From: Mesorhizobium loti
GTDB lineage: Bacteria > Pseudomonadota > Alphaproteobacteria > Rhizobiales > Rhizobiaceae
NCBI GenBank assembly: GCA_014189435.1
Contig: CP050295.1
Coordinates: 496,001-560,000, forward strand
Reading direction: 5' to 3'
Length of the DNA stretch: 64,000 nt
The stretch's first letter is position 1. Each line of letters starts with the position of its first letter. Below, one piece after another: positions 38,164 to 48,653 of this stretch. Position numbers and translations under genes: made by a program. Below the pieces are notes generated by a model, which did no database searches, was not told the origin of the DNA, and saw only the letters and a program-made list of their open reading frames with translations.

Positions 38164-38971
38164 GTGGGGTTCTCCTGTCTGGAAGGTTGGCTCGACACCA
38201 AATCTTCTCAGACAGGGGCCTCCTCAGGCCAGACCCGCGCATCAGCTACCGCGGCAGCGGTTTAGTTCAATCACAAACTCGCCCGACTGGGAATCCCAAG
38301 CCGATTCAATCAATCAATGAACCGCTCTAGAAGAGTAGTAGCGGCTGGCCGCTAGTGACGTTTGAGGCTCCGAGGGTACACGATGGGCCGGCATTCGTGG
38401 GAGCGACCGTTTCCGTTGGTGTGCTCCGGTTCGGCCAAGCAGGCGCAGCTTGACGAGGACACCGAGACACTGACGATGAATCCCGCGCCAATGGAAGGCA
38501 ATTCAAACGGTGCGCGAGAACGTCACTGCGGCGAATGCGAGAATGCCACCTGCGCGCTTCCACGTGACGTCGCGCAGCTTTGGCAAACCGAACCTTTGGC
38601 GGTGTTCCAATTCTGGAATTTCGCCCGGCACACTCGCTGAACGGCAGAGCGAGTACTATGCCCCCCAAGGGGCATCAATCTCAGCCATTCTCACCCACAT
38701 CGGTGGCACGCCGCGATCACACCGCCCGAGGACTTGATTCCGGGATGGGCGCTCGATCGCTCTCCATCAGATAAAGTCATTGGCGGCATTACCTTTTTGC
38801 GAGGTTTCCAACGCTTTCTAATGTGCTACCGGAATGCAGTGGCGGTCGAGAGCGCGCATATGCCAGACCCCTCTTCCAGGGCCTGGCAATACGCTTGGTC
38901 GCCCAGTGAGTACGACACGCCGAGCGCGGCTGGCGGCAACACTGCAACTAGAAGAAACAGGGAGAACTACT
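38164..38971. other. gene-free stretch
   Basis: Overlapping open frames on both strands without recognisable products. It contains the upstream region of the solute-binding protein gene, in which I see no clear promoter. Confidence 0.35.
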
Positions 38972-40557
38972 ATGAGCAAATGGGGTAAAAAGTCGGACCT
39001 AGCCATCACGCCTAACAGAAGGCAAATTCTCAAATCCGCAGCTGGCGTCGGCGCTTTGGCGATTGCGTCGTCGAGCGGAATTCTGCCAGTGTTCGCTCAA
39101 GATTCCGCTCCCAAGAAGGGCGGCCACTTCAAAATCGGCCTCTCCGACGGCGCCACATCCGACTCCCTTGACCCTGCGATCTCCGCGACCGCATTCACGC
39201 GACTGTTCCTCAAAACCCTGCATGGCTATGTAACACAGATCGACGCCGACGGAAATCTTACCGGTGAGCTAGCCGAATCCTGGGACGTATCGAAAGATGC
39301 CAAAACCTGGACCTTCAAATTGCGGAAGGGGGTTGAGTTCCACAATGGCAAGAGTTTGGAAGCAGGGGATGTTGTTGCCTCGATCAATCACCATCGCGGG
39401 GCGCAATCCAAGTCGGGTGCCAAGGTCACCGTTGAACCGATCGAGGATATCCGTGCGGACGGACCTGGAACAGTCGTCTTTGTTCTGAAAGACGGTAACT
39501 CAGATTTTCCCTATCTTCTTGAAAACTACCAGCTCCCCATTTGTCCTACGAATGACGGAAAGGCGGACTTCTCCGGGGTTGGCGCCGGAGGCTACGTACT
39601 CGATCATATCGACTACGGCGTGAATGGCGCAGCCAAGCGTTTCGCAAACTACTGGAAGTCGGATGCGGCCTGGTTTGATTCATTCGAGGCTCTTGTCATA
39701 CATGATGTCACGGCGCGCACAAATGCCCTTACGACAGGCCAGATCCATGCAATGCAGCAATGCGACCTGAACACGGTCCATCTATTGGAGAGGAATAAAG
39801 GTCTGGAGATTTCGTCGGTCGCCGGCACCCAGCACAACACAATGGCCATGGTCTGCGATGTCGCTCCATTCGATAACCCAAATGTGCGACTCGCGCTCAA
39901 ATACGCGATCAATCGCCAGGAACTGCTCGACAAGTTGCTCCGCGGGTATGGGCAGGTTGGCAACGATCACCCGATCGCCTCCACAAATCGCTTTTTCGCC
40001 AAGAATCTGCCGCAGCGTGAATTCGACCCGGACAAGGCTCGGTTCCACCTCAAGAAGGCTGGAGTTGCGGAGCTGAAGGTAAGCTTGTCTACCTCGGATG
40101 CAGCCTTTTCGGGCGCAGTCGACGCTGGAGTGCTCTATCAGCAAGATGCAGCCAAAGCCGGCATCAGTATTGATCTAGTCCGCGAGGTAAGTGACGGCTA
40201 TTGGGACACAATTTCGAAAAAACCCTTTTCATGAGCCAATGGGCGGGCCGGCCAACCGCCGACTGGATGTTCTCCCAAGGTTATGCAGCGCACGCCGCAT
40301 GGAACGAAAGCCATTGGACAAACACCCGCTTCAATGAACTATTGGTGGCTGCCCGATCGGAACTTGATGACGCCAAGCGGCTGGAAATGTATTCTGAAAT
40401 GCAGAGCATTTGCAAAGATGATGCGGGCGAAATTATTCCCGTCTTCGCTAACTACGTCAACGCTCTTTCGACGAAAGTTGGCCACAAGAAGCTCGCTTCC
40501 AACTGGGATTTTGATGGTTTCCGCTGCGTAGAACGCTGGTGGTTCGCTGATGAGTGA
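38972..40557 (+). pseudogene. ABC-type peptide/nickel-class solute-binding protein, one-base frameshift
   Basis: A family 5 extracellular solute-binding protein. ATG 38972 follows GGGAG. A Tat signal is visible: PNRRQILKSAAGVGALAIA ending at VFAQ. Then GGHFKIGLSDGATSDSLDPA, GELAESWDVSKDAKTWTFKL and FHNGKSLEAGDVVASI, typical of the family. Near 40236 a T-run is one short, so the frame stops after KKPF; the next frame continues as MSQWAGRPTADWMFSQGY to KLASNWDFDGFRCVERWWFADE. The repaired protein is 528 residues. No permease or ATPase genes are adjacent, so the protein is an orphan here. It is followed by a strong hairpin and then the double metallo-beta-lactamase-fold gene. Confidence 0.88.
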
Positions 40558-40587
40558 TGTGGTGGAGGGCTGAGGTTCTGTCGGATC

Positions 40588-40623
40588 ATCGTTCAGCGCG
40601 TCGTCAGCGACGCGCTGAACGAT
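40588..40623 (+). terminator. 16-base perfect hairpin, likely terminator
   Basis: ATCGTTCAGCGCGTCG, loop TCAG, and the exact complement follow, 31 bases after the solute-binding protein stop. There is no T-tract after it, so it may act as a bidirectional or RNA-stabilising hairpin. Confidence 0.6.
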
Positions 40624-40866
40624 TGGACTCCCAGCAGGGGCGGAAGCCATCGGCACTTGCGAATGCTTATCTTTGAACTTCTTCGGTAGCCGAGATGCTG
40701 CAAAGAGATCACGGACCAGATGACCTAGGTCATTGACAATATACCCGCTGAATGCCGGCCAGTTTACGCCAGCACTGGCAGGTCCATTGCGATACCGATC
40801 AAGTCGAGATCTTGCTACGCCCAACCAACAGGTTGCTTATCGGCAGTAGGGTGAGAAGGAGCTGTA

Positions 40867-42750
40867 ATGACCTTAGTTCGCTTGTCAGAGCATCTCTGGA
40901 AATTGGTGGACACCTGCAATGTTTACGTTCTGAAGAGCGGCGGCGATTGTTTGCTGATTGACGCAGGATCGGGCTCAATATTGCGGCATCTCCATACCAT
41001 CGGAATTGAACGGATCGATTGGGTTCTACATACCCATCACCACAGGGATCAATGCTGGGGAACACCGAGCCTTCAAAGAGCGGGAGCGAAAATTGCCGTT
41101 CCGGAATATGAGCGCCACCTATTTGACAATGCCGAAGCCTATTGGCAGGCTAGACGTATATACGATAACTATAATGATAGCAGCACGTTCTTCTCGATTG
41201 GCCGCAATATACAAATCGACGCCGTTCTTGAGGACTATGGTAACTTCGTCTGGAAAGAGTTTGAATTTGTCGTACTGCCGGCAAAGGGCCACACATATGG
41301 AATGGTCAGTCTAGTCGCAGTTATCGACGGCATGAAGATCGCGTTCACGGGCGATCTGATAGCGAAAGGCGGAAAACTTTACCAGCTCCACGCTATGGAG
41401 TATGGTTATGGTGACCTTTTAGGCGTCGAATTTACTATGCAGTCAATTCTAGCTCTTAAGAAGGAGTATGTGCAAAAAGCCTATCCTTCGCATGGGGAGC
41501 CGATCACCGAAGTGGTCGCCGATATTGAGGCGCTTGAGAGACGACTCGACGCCCTTGCTGGCATAGGTAGATTGTTCACTTCGGGTCGAGACCACAATTT
41601 CAATGATACGCACCTCATACGCGAGAGCAGGCTGGAGGCCATATCCGAGCATCTCCTGTGGGCCGGTCCGTATACCTGTTCTAACTTTTATGTTGTTTTG
41701 AGCGGTGACGGCCACGCAATGTTCATTGATTATGGGTTGGTATCGCCTGGGCATCTCCATTGTAGCGCTGATTCGGATGGAATGCAGGCGTTGCGTTTTG
41801 TTGAACATCATATCGACCAGCTGCGTCAGGACTACGGGGTCCAGGACATCGAACTCGTGGTGCCGACGCACGCCCACGACGACCATGTGTGTGGTATTCC
41901 GTTTCTCCAGCGCCATTTTGGCACGAAGTGCTGGGCTCTAGATTGTGTTGCTGACATCATCGCCGCCCCTACTGCGTGGGCAAGTGCGCCTTGCTGTTTT
42001 CACAAACCTATCGCAGTGGACCGAATTCTGCGTGACGGTGAGGCATTTCAGTGGAGGGGGTTCGAGTTTCAGGTTTACTTTGCTCCAGGTCAAGCCGAAT
42101 TCCACGCGGTGATTGTGGGTCATATAGACGGCAAGCGAGTTTTGTTTGGTGGAGACAATTTGTTCCTTTTCAATCCTGCGGCGGGCGGTATTGAGCGGAA
42201 TATTCTCGTTCAGAGTACCGTCATGCGCAACAGCTTCCAGTTGGACATGCATAGCCGTTGCGCGCATGTCATAGAGTCCATCAATCCTGATCTCGTGTGC
42301 CCGGGGCACGGACAGTTGATTGCCGTGGATCAGGCAAGGATCGACGAGTACACAGGCTACATCAGGCGTAAGGAAGCAGCCTTCCGCGATATAGTAGATG
42401 AACCAGCAGACCATTTTATCGATCTATTCTGGGCGCGAATGCTTCCGTATTTTTCGGAGGTTCGGCCAGGCAGCAAGGTAAACTATACCGTCAGGATTCG
42501 CAACAACTTGGAACGCACTGCTATATATGGCGCGCGCCTACTACTGGAATTTGGTTGGGCCTCGGATGGAGAAGCTAAAACCGTCATGCTTCAACCGGGC
42601 GAGCGAGGTGAGATAATGCTCGGGGCCACTGCCCCGTCTCAGGTCGATCCGCGGCGAAGGCTTATCAGCGCTGAAGTTCTGATCGACGGTGTATCGCAAG
42701 GACCGATCTGCGAAGCCCTCGTGTCAACCTTATTGGACGCGGATTGCTAA
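40867..42750 (+). CDS. tandem metallo-beta-lactamase-fold protein with C-terminal beta domain
   Basis: A 627-residue cytoplasmic protein behind AGAAGGAG. Domain 1 (about residues 1-230) has LIDAGSGS, H-T-HHHRDQ at 55-62, where the last His of HxHxDH is Gln, then PAKGHTYGMVSL, FTGDLIAKGG and YPSHGEPI. Domain 2 (about 260-530) has FIDYGLVSPGH, the canonical THAHDDHVCG, a region with Gln where PGH is usual (APGQAEFHAVIV), FGGDNLFL and CPGHGQLI. The last 100 residues (PGSKVNYTVRIRNNLERTAI, LQPGERGEIML) look like an Ig-like beta domain. I do not recognise a named family with this layout. Substrate unknown. Codon third positions are more A/T-rich than in the nif and hup genes, which suggests separate ancestry. 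Confidence 0.85.
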   Translation: MTLVRLSEHLWKLVDTCNVYVLKSGGDCLLIDAGSGSILRHLHTIGIERIDWVLHTHHHRDQCWGTPSLQRAGAKIAVPEYERHLFDNAEAYWQARRIYDNYNDSSTFFSIGRNIQIDAVLEDYGNFVWKEFEFVVLPAKGHTYGMVSLVAVIDGMKIAFTGDLIAKGGKLYQLHAMEYGYGDLLGVEFTMQSILALKKEYVQKAYPSHGEPITEVVADIEALERRLDALAGIGRLFTSGRDHNFNDTHLIRESRLEAISEHLLWAGPYTCSNFYVVLSGDGHAMFIDYGLVSPGHLHCSADSDGMQALRFVEHHIDQLRQDYGVQDIELVVPTHAHDDHVCGIPFLQRHFGTKCWALDCVADIIAAPTAWASAPCCFHKPIAVDRILRDGEAFQWRGFEFQVYFAPGQAEFHAVIVGHIDGKRVLFGGDNLFLFNPAAGGIERNILVQSTVMRNSFQLDMHSRCAHVIESINPDLVCPGHGQLIAVDQARIDEYTGYIRRKEAAFRDIVDEPADHFIDLFWARMLPYFSEVRPGSKVNYTVRIRNNLERTAIYGARLLLEFGWASDGEAKTVMLQPGERGEIMLGATAPSQVDPRRRLISAEVLIDGVSQGPICEALVSTLLDADC

Positions 42751-43424
42751 CCAGACTCCGACGGGCGCGGCGATGAGACTTTGGCGTGGAAAGTTGGTCA
42801 GAAGGCGGTCATGGCTGGTTCCAACCGACGAAATTATTGAGACGGCAGAACATGCGCTAGATTACGATTTAGTCGCGGCAGAGGAAGGTTGAGAAGAAGG
42901 TCTCAAGATGCGATTTGCGTCTGTCGGATATGTTGGCAAGCCTTCCCGTTCACTGATCGGGTGGCCCATGGCGTTGCTCGCGTTGCCCTTGTTAGCGTTG
43001 CCGAGACGGTTTCTGCTATCTGTTCAACATGCCTTAACCCAAGACGGTCTCGACAACATTCGCTAATCGTCGGCGAGCAGAGCGACCGCGCGACCCTGCG
43101 CCTAAACCGCAGGAGCAAATCTCCCCAGAGCAGAGCCATTGTGGCCATGCGTATGGACACGCCAACTGGTTGCGGCGCCAGCGGCAAACGTGACCGCTTT
43201 CTCGCTGCATAAGACCGCTTATCGGTCCTGCTTCGGATTAGACACTTCCTAGCGGATCGTGCTGGATAACCGCAGCCAGCCCTCTCGGGATTTCAGTTAA
43301 TGTTGGGTTGACGATATTGCATTAGCTGGTCAAAGCGAGGATAGAGCGTACGCATACGACGAAGGCCGCATGATTGGCACACGCGCGCGTGCGCGGCAGG
43401 CTCTATGATGGCGTTGCGTGAAGG
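42751..43424. other. gene-free stretch
   Basis: Contains a 39-codon plus-strand frame (42773-42892, MRLWRGKLVRRRSWLVPTD...) that looks protein-like but is too short to call. The rest is overlapping frames next to the IS66 fragment. Confidence 0.35.
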
Positions 43425-43690
43425 TCAGGCGGTCTGCTGATCGACCGGTTTGTCGGCATCGCGCAGGCGCTTCCATTCCCAGGGCAGTAGTTCGTGCAGA
43501 CGCGAGGCGGGAAGATCGGCAATGCGGGCCAGGACGTCGGCGAGCCAGGCTTTCGGGTCGACGTCGTTGAGGCGTGCCGTCGTGATGAGGGTAAGCATAA
43601 CGGCGGCGCGGTCGGCGCCGCGCTGGGAACCGGCGAAGGTCCAGTTTCGCCTTCCCAGAGCCATCGCAGGGTCATTCTGCCCATGTCGGG
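43425..43690 (-). pseudogene. tnpC: IS66-family transposase C-terminal fragment
   Basis: The frame gives GRRNWTFAGSQRGADRAAV, LITTARLNDVDPKAWLADVL, ARIADLPASRLHELLPWEW and ends at 43425. This is the conserved end of the IS66 TnpC transposase. All upstream parts are missing, replaced by the recombinase element. Confidence 0.85.
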
Positions 43691-43693
43691 CAG

Positions 43694-44152
43694 ATGATAG
43701 AGTTTCATTATCGCTGGCATCCATATTACGGCGGTCGTTTTCGGCATGAAGGTCGCGAGGACCGGGCCAATGGCGCGATCATTCGGGTCGAGATTAGGCC
43801 GGGTGAGATCATCCAGGTGGCGGAGTGGATGCTGGATCGGGCGTTTTGCGCCGACATGGAGACGGGCGAACCGCGCGTTGCGGTGATTGGGCTTGTAGAG
43901 CTTCATAGACTGCTTACCGAGCGCGGTTTCAGGCAGACTTCGACGGATGGACTCACGGCCATCCAGGAGGCGCGCCATGAAGGCACTACCACGACCCTCG
44001 TCGCTACCGATGCTGACCCAGCAGCTGAGCATGCCGCTCGATACGCCGCAGATGCGAGGCCTGAGCGACCCGGAACGAAGCGTTGTTGTCGCCAGGCTGG
44101 CGACCCTCCTGATGGCCGCGGCCGGCGTCGCGACGAAGGAGACGAGCGATGA
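43694..44152 (+). CDS. DUF5372-like protein of recombinase element
   Basis: Begins MIEFHYRWHPYYGGRF, then NGAIIRVEIRPGEIIQVAEW, MLDRAFCADMETGEPRVAVIG and LVELHRLLTERGFR. This N-terminal part matches small proteins found before large serine recombinases of this type. The last 50 residues are Arg-rich and overlap the next gene, so the true end may be near 43985 with a run-on. Function unknown. Confidence 0.6.
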   Translation: MIEFHYRWHPYYGGRFRHEGREDRANGAIIRVEIRPGEIIQVAEWMLDRAFCADMETGEPRVAVIGLVELHRLLTERGFRQTSTDGLTAIQEARHEGTTTTLVATDADPAAEHAARYAADARPERPGTKRCCRQAGDPPDGRGRRRDEGDER

Positions 44153-44162
44153 CGGGCAATGA
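43977..44162 (+). CDS. small protein between DUF5372 gene and recombinase
   Basis: A 61-residue frame with LTQQLSMPLDTPQMRGLSDP and ERSVVVARLATLLMAAAGV, a pattern that recurs directly upstream of these recombinases. It overlaps the recombinase start (ATGA region at 44149-44162). Role unknown; part of the same three-gene mobile unit. Confidence 0.6.
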   Translation: MKALPRPSSLPMLTQQLSMPLDTPQMRGLSDPERSVVVARLATLLMAAAGVATKETSDDGQ

Positions 44163-45625
44163 TCTCCTTCCAGCGACGGTGCTGAAGCGCAAAGCTGTGG
44201 TCTACGTTCGACAGTCGACCCCCGGTCAGGTCCAGAACAACCTGGAAAGCCAGCGGCGACAATATGAACTTTGTGGATGTTGCGCGCCGCTGGGGTTTCC
44301 GTGATGTCGATGTGATCGACGATGACCTTGGTCGTACCGCCAGCGGTGCTGTAGACCGCCCTGGTTTCGAACGACTGGTCAGCGGCCTGTGCACGGGCAA
44401 AATTGGCGCAGTGCTCTGTCTCGACGCATCGCGCCTTTCTCGCAATGGTCGGGATTGGCACCATCTCCTGGAACTGTGCGGCCTGGTTGAAGCGCGCGTC
44501 ATAGATCTCGACGGGGTGTACGATCCCTGTCGGCCGAACGATCGATTGTTGTTGGGCATGAAGGGCAGTATCAGCGAGTTCGAGCTCGGCATTTTGCGAA
44601 CGCGCATGCTTGACGCGGCTCGCGCCAAAGCGCGGCGGGGGGAACTGCGCCTCAGTGTTCCGATCGGCTATATCTGGCATCGTGAATACGGTCTGGGGCT
44701 TGATCCTGATCTTCGGGTACAGCAGGCGATCCGCCTCATCTTTTCGCGCTTCCGCGAGCTTGGCAGCGCCCGTCAGGTGCTGATTTCGCTGACGGCTGAT
44801 AATTTCCATTTTCCCCGTCCTTCTGACGGGCGCAAAACGGTGTCCTTCGACTGGGTGCCGGTTCGCTATCGAAGTGTTATTTCGATCCTGAAGAACCCAT
44901 TCTACGCCGGGGTCTACGTCTATGGTAAAAGCGAGAAGCGAACGGAGATTGTCGATGGCAGGGCTCGCAAAAGCTACGGCCACGACAAGCCCTTTGGAAC
45001 GTGGGAAGTGCTGCTCCAGGATCATCATGAAGGCTATATCGATTGGAGTGAGTTTGAGAGGAACCAGAGCCATATCGCCGTCAATGCCTTTGGACAGAAA
45101 GGCGGCATCAAGTCGGGTCGTGGCGGCCGGGCGCTGCTCGCGGGCCTGCTCACGTGCGGCCGATGTGGAAGGCGGTTGGGCGTTGTCTATTCGGGCCGGC
45201 CTCCGGGTCATCCCTATTACCGCTGCGAACGTATCAACCAGATGCTGGCCAAGCCACGATGCATGACTTTTGGCGCATCTCGCATCGACCCTGCCATCGG
45301 CAAAGAGATATTGAGGGCCGTGACGCCAATGGCGATCGAGGCCGCAATGGAAGCTGACCGTGCGCAGCAGCGTCTGGCGGTCCATGCCGCCGATCCGTGC
45401 AGCATCTTCCCGGCTCATCCCGTCCATGGCCGCAGCAACCGACAACAAGCGCCTGCTCTGGTTGACGTCATTCGCCACCTTCGCCAGTCGCCGAAGCGCC
45501 GCAGCCGAATAGTCCGTACCGCTGATCCCATCGCCCGAATCCTCCTCGCGACAAGGAATCACGGATCAATCGCTGCGGATAACCTGCCCCGGTTACCTCC
45601 CCTCCTACATCATCAAAGGAGGTAA
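44149..45625 (+). pseudogene. large serine recombinase, frameshifted and 3'-altered
   Basis: The N-terminus from ATG 44149 is KAVVYVRQSTPGQVQNNLES with the catalytic Ser in YVRQST. Near 44271 three T stand where two are needed; the frame resumes as VDVARRWGFRDVDVIDDDLG, LDASRLSRNGRDWHHLLELC, SISEFELGILRTRMLDAA (resolvase domain), then the recombinase domain (IGYIWHREYG, ILKNPFYAGVYVYG) and a zinc ribbon (LLTCGRCGRRLGVVYSG, YRCERINQ). After about 45370 the sequence no longer resembles the family, so the coiled-coil end is lost at the joint with the methyltransferase. Confidence 0.82.
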
Positions 45626-46437
45626 AGAGGGCCGGGCGCGCCTTGCCGTCATTTCGCGCGTGCTGGCGCCTTCAACGCAATCGCTGCTCGATCGCTTCGA
45701 GCCGCTTTCGGATTTCACCGTGATCGACGCCGGCTGCGCGGGCGGAGATGTAAGCTTCGAGTTGGCGCAGCGGGTCGGGGCTAATGGCCGCGTCGTCGGC
45801 ATTAACTTCGACGAAAGCAAGCTTGTGCTGGCGCGCGAAGAAGCCGCCGCGCGCGGCATCGGCAATATAGAGTTTCATAACGCGAACATACTCCATCCCT
45901 GGCCGGCGGACGGAGCCGCGCTGGTTCATGTCCGCTTCTTGCTCACGCATCTCGCCGATCCTGAACGACTCCTCGAACGGGCATGGGAGGCGCTCCTGCC
46001 AGGCGGCGCGATCGTTACTGAGGACATCGACCACGGCAGTCAGTTCTGCGATCCACCCTGCCCGGCTTTCGACCGCTACGCCGAGCTCTACGTCGAAGCG
46101 GCCCGTCGGCGCGGCGCCGATCCTTTCATCGGGCGCAGGCTTGTCCGCCTCCTTGAAGGCGTCGGGTTCGCGGATGTCGACTCAGCACTGACGCAGCCAT
46201 ACGGCCGACAAGGGGACGTCAAGCAGGTTCCGATGCTTACTTTCTCGGCAATCGCTAACGCACTGACGTTATCGGGTATCGCCACCAGCGACGAGGTCGG
46301 TCGTGTCACATCCGAGCTCGACGCCTTTGCTGCGCGGCTTGATACCACAATGTCTTGCCCGCGCATCCTTCCAGGCTTGGGGCCGAAAGCCTGTGGGCGC
46401 TCAGTTCCGACCGGCCAAGAGCGCGGCGATAATCTGA
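45588..46437 (+). pseudogene. SAM-dependent methyltransferase, 5'-truncated and frameshifted at end
   Basis: A class I methyltransferase. Family-like sequence begins before any start codon (YIIKGGKEGRARLAVIS), so the true start was lost at the recombinase joint; the first in-frame start is GTG 45660. Motif I is VIDAGCAGGDVSFELA, then VVGINFDESKL, HVRFLLTHLADPERLLERA and DIDHGSQFCDPPCPAFDRY. Near 46377 an extra C shifts the frame just before the C-terminal FQAWGRKP, which ends at 46437. Substrate unknown. Confidence 0.7.
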
Positions 46438-46628
46438 GGGACCATAGCTGACAGATTTTCCGCAATGAGCCCCAGCCCGAGCTGCGAGCTGCCTCCGCAT
46501 GCACGGGACGGCCGCGCGACCGCCTCAGAATGCCGGCATCCTCTGGGCCAGAGAGCCGGCTAAACGGCCTCGAACGAACTTTGAGCGCATCGGCACGGCA
46601 GGACGGCGCAACCGCAATCTGTCGAGCG

Positions 46629-47643
46629 TCAGCCGTTGCGAAAGGTGTAACCGTACCCGTTGATCGCCGGCGCGCCGCCGAGATGCGCGTAGAGGACCCT
46701 CGACCCCTCTGGAAAGAAGCCTTTCTGGACGAGGTCGATCATCCCTTGCATCGATTTGCCCTCGTAGACGGGATCGGTAATCATACCCTCGAGACGCGCA
46801 CACAGGCGGATCGCCTCCTTCGTTCCCTCGGACGGAATCCCATAACTCGGGTGCGCGTACTCCTCGAGCAACACCACGTCATCCTCGACGAGTTCCGTTT
46901 CGAGCTCGACGAGCATCGCTGTATGTTGGGCAATGCTTAGCACCTGCGCCTTGGTCTTAGCGGGGATGGCAGAGGCATCGATACCGATCACGTTGCGCTG
47001 TCGACCGTCCTCGGCGAACCCGACGAGCATCCCGGCATGCGTTGAACCGGTGACAGTGCAAACGACAATGTAGTCGAAGGCAAACCCAAGCTGTTTCTCC
47101 TGGGCGCGCACCTCCTCCGCGAACCCCACATAGCCGAGGCCTCCTTTCGGGTGAACAGACGCCCCGGCTGGTATCGCGTAGGGTCTGCCGCCCCTCGCCT
47201 TGACCTCATAGAGCGCTTTTTCCCAACTGCGGCGGATACCGATGTCAAAGCCATCGTCGACCAGGCGCACCTCTGCTCCCATGATGCGGCTCAAGAGAAT
47301 GTTGCCGACCCGGTCGTAGACGGCATCCTCATGTGGTACCCAGCTCTCCTGAACCAGGAGACATTTCATGCCGATCTTGGCGGCGACCGCGGCGACCATG
47401 CGCGTGTGGTTGGACTGCACGCCCCCGATGGTGACGAGCGTATCGGCATCTGACGCGATCGCGTCGGGAATGACGTATTCGAGCTTGCGCAGCTTGTTTC
47501 CCGCCGAAAGCGAGACCGGAATTGCAGTCCTCGCGCTTGGCGTAGATTTCAACCTTTCCTCCCAGATGCTTGCCGAGGCGGTCGAGCTTCTCGATGGGTG
47601 TGGGTCCAAATGTGAGCGGATAGCGTTCGAACTTTTCCAGCAT
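46629..47643 (-). pseudogene. acdS: ACC deaminase, one-base frameshift
   Basis: 1-Aminocyclopropane-1-carboxylate deaminase, a PLP enzyme that breaks down the plant ethylene precursor and aids nodulation. ATG 47643 follows GGAGAGAAT. First frame: [35 protein letters not shown]. At 47497-47499 the plus strand has TTT where TT keeps frame; then [13 protein letters not shown] (PLP Lys), [35 protein letters not shown], and the end [16 protein letters not shown]. The repaired length is exactly 337 residues, as for known AcdS. No Lrp-type acdR gene is adjacent; in Mesorhizobium symbiosis islands acdS is NifA-controlled, but I could not find a good -24/-12 site here. Confidence 0.88.
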
Positions 47644-47974
47644 ATTCTCTCCAGCAACACGTGACTGAGCTGAACCAGCTCCGCCCTCGCACATGGGCTT
47701 TTGATTTGGAGCCAGCTGCGTCGTCGGACGTTGCAGAAGGCTCCCATTTTTCTTTCCAGCGCCGCGTTCGTCATCGAGACAAAGCCACCCGCATGCCGGC
47801 GTGCTGCGGCGGCTCCTGTGCTTACGGAACCCAAACAGCTGCATCTCCCGCCGTTCGACGGCCCAGGATGCGGTCACCTCAGCTCATTTCAAGCACCTAT
47901 TCTTGGACGGTCAGCTCGATGTCCCTGGTTGATCCAAAGTGGCGTGAATCTGAGTTCTGATCTTCCACTGCGCC

Positions 47975-48295
47975 TCAACGGAGCGGCGACATGCTGCCCA
48001 TCGGAACGAGTTGAGGCGCATCTGAAGAGTCATTCCTCACCTCATCATGGTCTGCCGGCTGGGATCGAACTTCCTTGCAACTACTGAAATGCTCAGTCCT
48101 TTGGCCAGCTCTGCTAGCGCAGCCAGACCGCCAGACCAGAAAGAGCACGCTTGCGAAATAGCCCACCTGAAGGAGCAGTGAACAGGCCAGCGTCGTGACA
48201 ACTGCTAGACGGATGGAATGCGAGGCGAAGTAGACAGTCACAGCATTGCCGCACAGGACCAGCACAAACACGGCACAAAAGATTCTAAAGGGCAA
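47975..48295 (-). CDS. exopolysaccharide production repressor-like small membrane protein
   Basis: A 106-residue protein with two membrane helices (IFCAVFVLVLCGNAVTVYF and LACSLLLQVGYFASVLFLVW) around HSIRLAVVTT. The layout matches small ExoX/PsiA-type proteins annotated as exopolysaccharide production repressors in rhizobial nif regions. The C-terminal 45 residues are hydrophilic. It starts 41 bases after fdxB and may be cotranscribed with it. Assignment is by pattern only. Confidence 0.55.
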   Translation of the reverse strand: MPFRIFCAVFVLVLCGNAVTVYFASHSIRLAVVTTLACSLLLQVGYFASVLFLVWRSGCASRAGQRTEHFSSCKEVRSQPADHDEVRNDSSDAPQLVPMGSMSPLR

Positions 48296-48335
48296 CGCCG
48301 TTCTCCTGGTTTTCGTCTCGTCAAATCATTGCTGC

Positions 48336-48653
48336 TCATTCAGCGAGCTCGTCGGCCGCAACATGGGTTTGGCAGTTCTTCGGGCAGACGCGGCCGCAGG
48401 CTCCGCAGCCAATGCAGCGGCCGGCATGATCGACAACCATGATCATGCGATTGAGCTCGCCGTCGAAATCCTCGTCTTCGCCGTCGCAGACGCCGAGGAT
48501 TTCACCCGCGTCATCGACGCCGTAAAGGTGCATGACCTCGCGCGAGCAGACCTTGAAACAGCGCCCGCAGCCGATACAAGTCCTGCCATCTATAGCGGTC
48601 AGATATTCCGGCAGCCATATGGAGCCGTCGCGGGTGGTGAATGTGCTCCTCAT
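48336..48653 (-). CDS. fdxB: nif-specific ferredoxin III
   Basis: A 105-residue ferredoxin with two 4Fe-4S motifs: CIGCGRCFKVC near residue 26 and CIGCGACGRVCPKNC near residue 80, with an acidic loop between them (CDGEDEDFDGEL). The N-terminus TFTTRDGSIWLPEYLTAID is typical of FdxB. It supplies electrons for FeMo-co synthesis or nitrogenase. Its ATG overlaps the upstream gene (ATGA). Intact. Confidence 0.92.
   Translation of the reverse strand: MRSTFTTRDGSIWLPEYLTAIDGRTCIGCGRCFKVCSREVMHLYGVDDAGEILGVCDGEDEDFDGELNRMIMVVDHAGRCIGCGACGRVCPKNCQTHVAADELAE

Noticed and set aside
43403..45562. 719-codon minus-strand open frame
   Set aside because: Antisense of the serine recombinase; only its last 90 codons are in or near the IS66 transposase frame. 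High GC third positions explain the openness.
47644..47760. Possible -24/-12 promoter before acdS (TGGGAG...TGC on minus strand)
   Set aside because: GG to GC spacing is one base short, and no TGT-N10-ACA site is found upstream.
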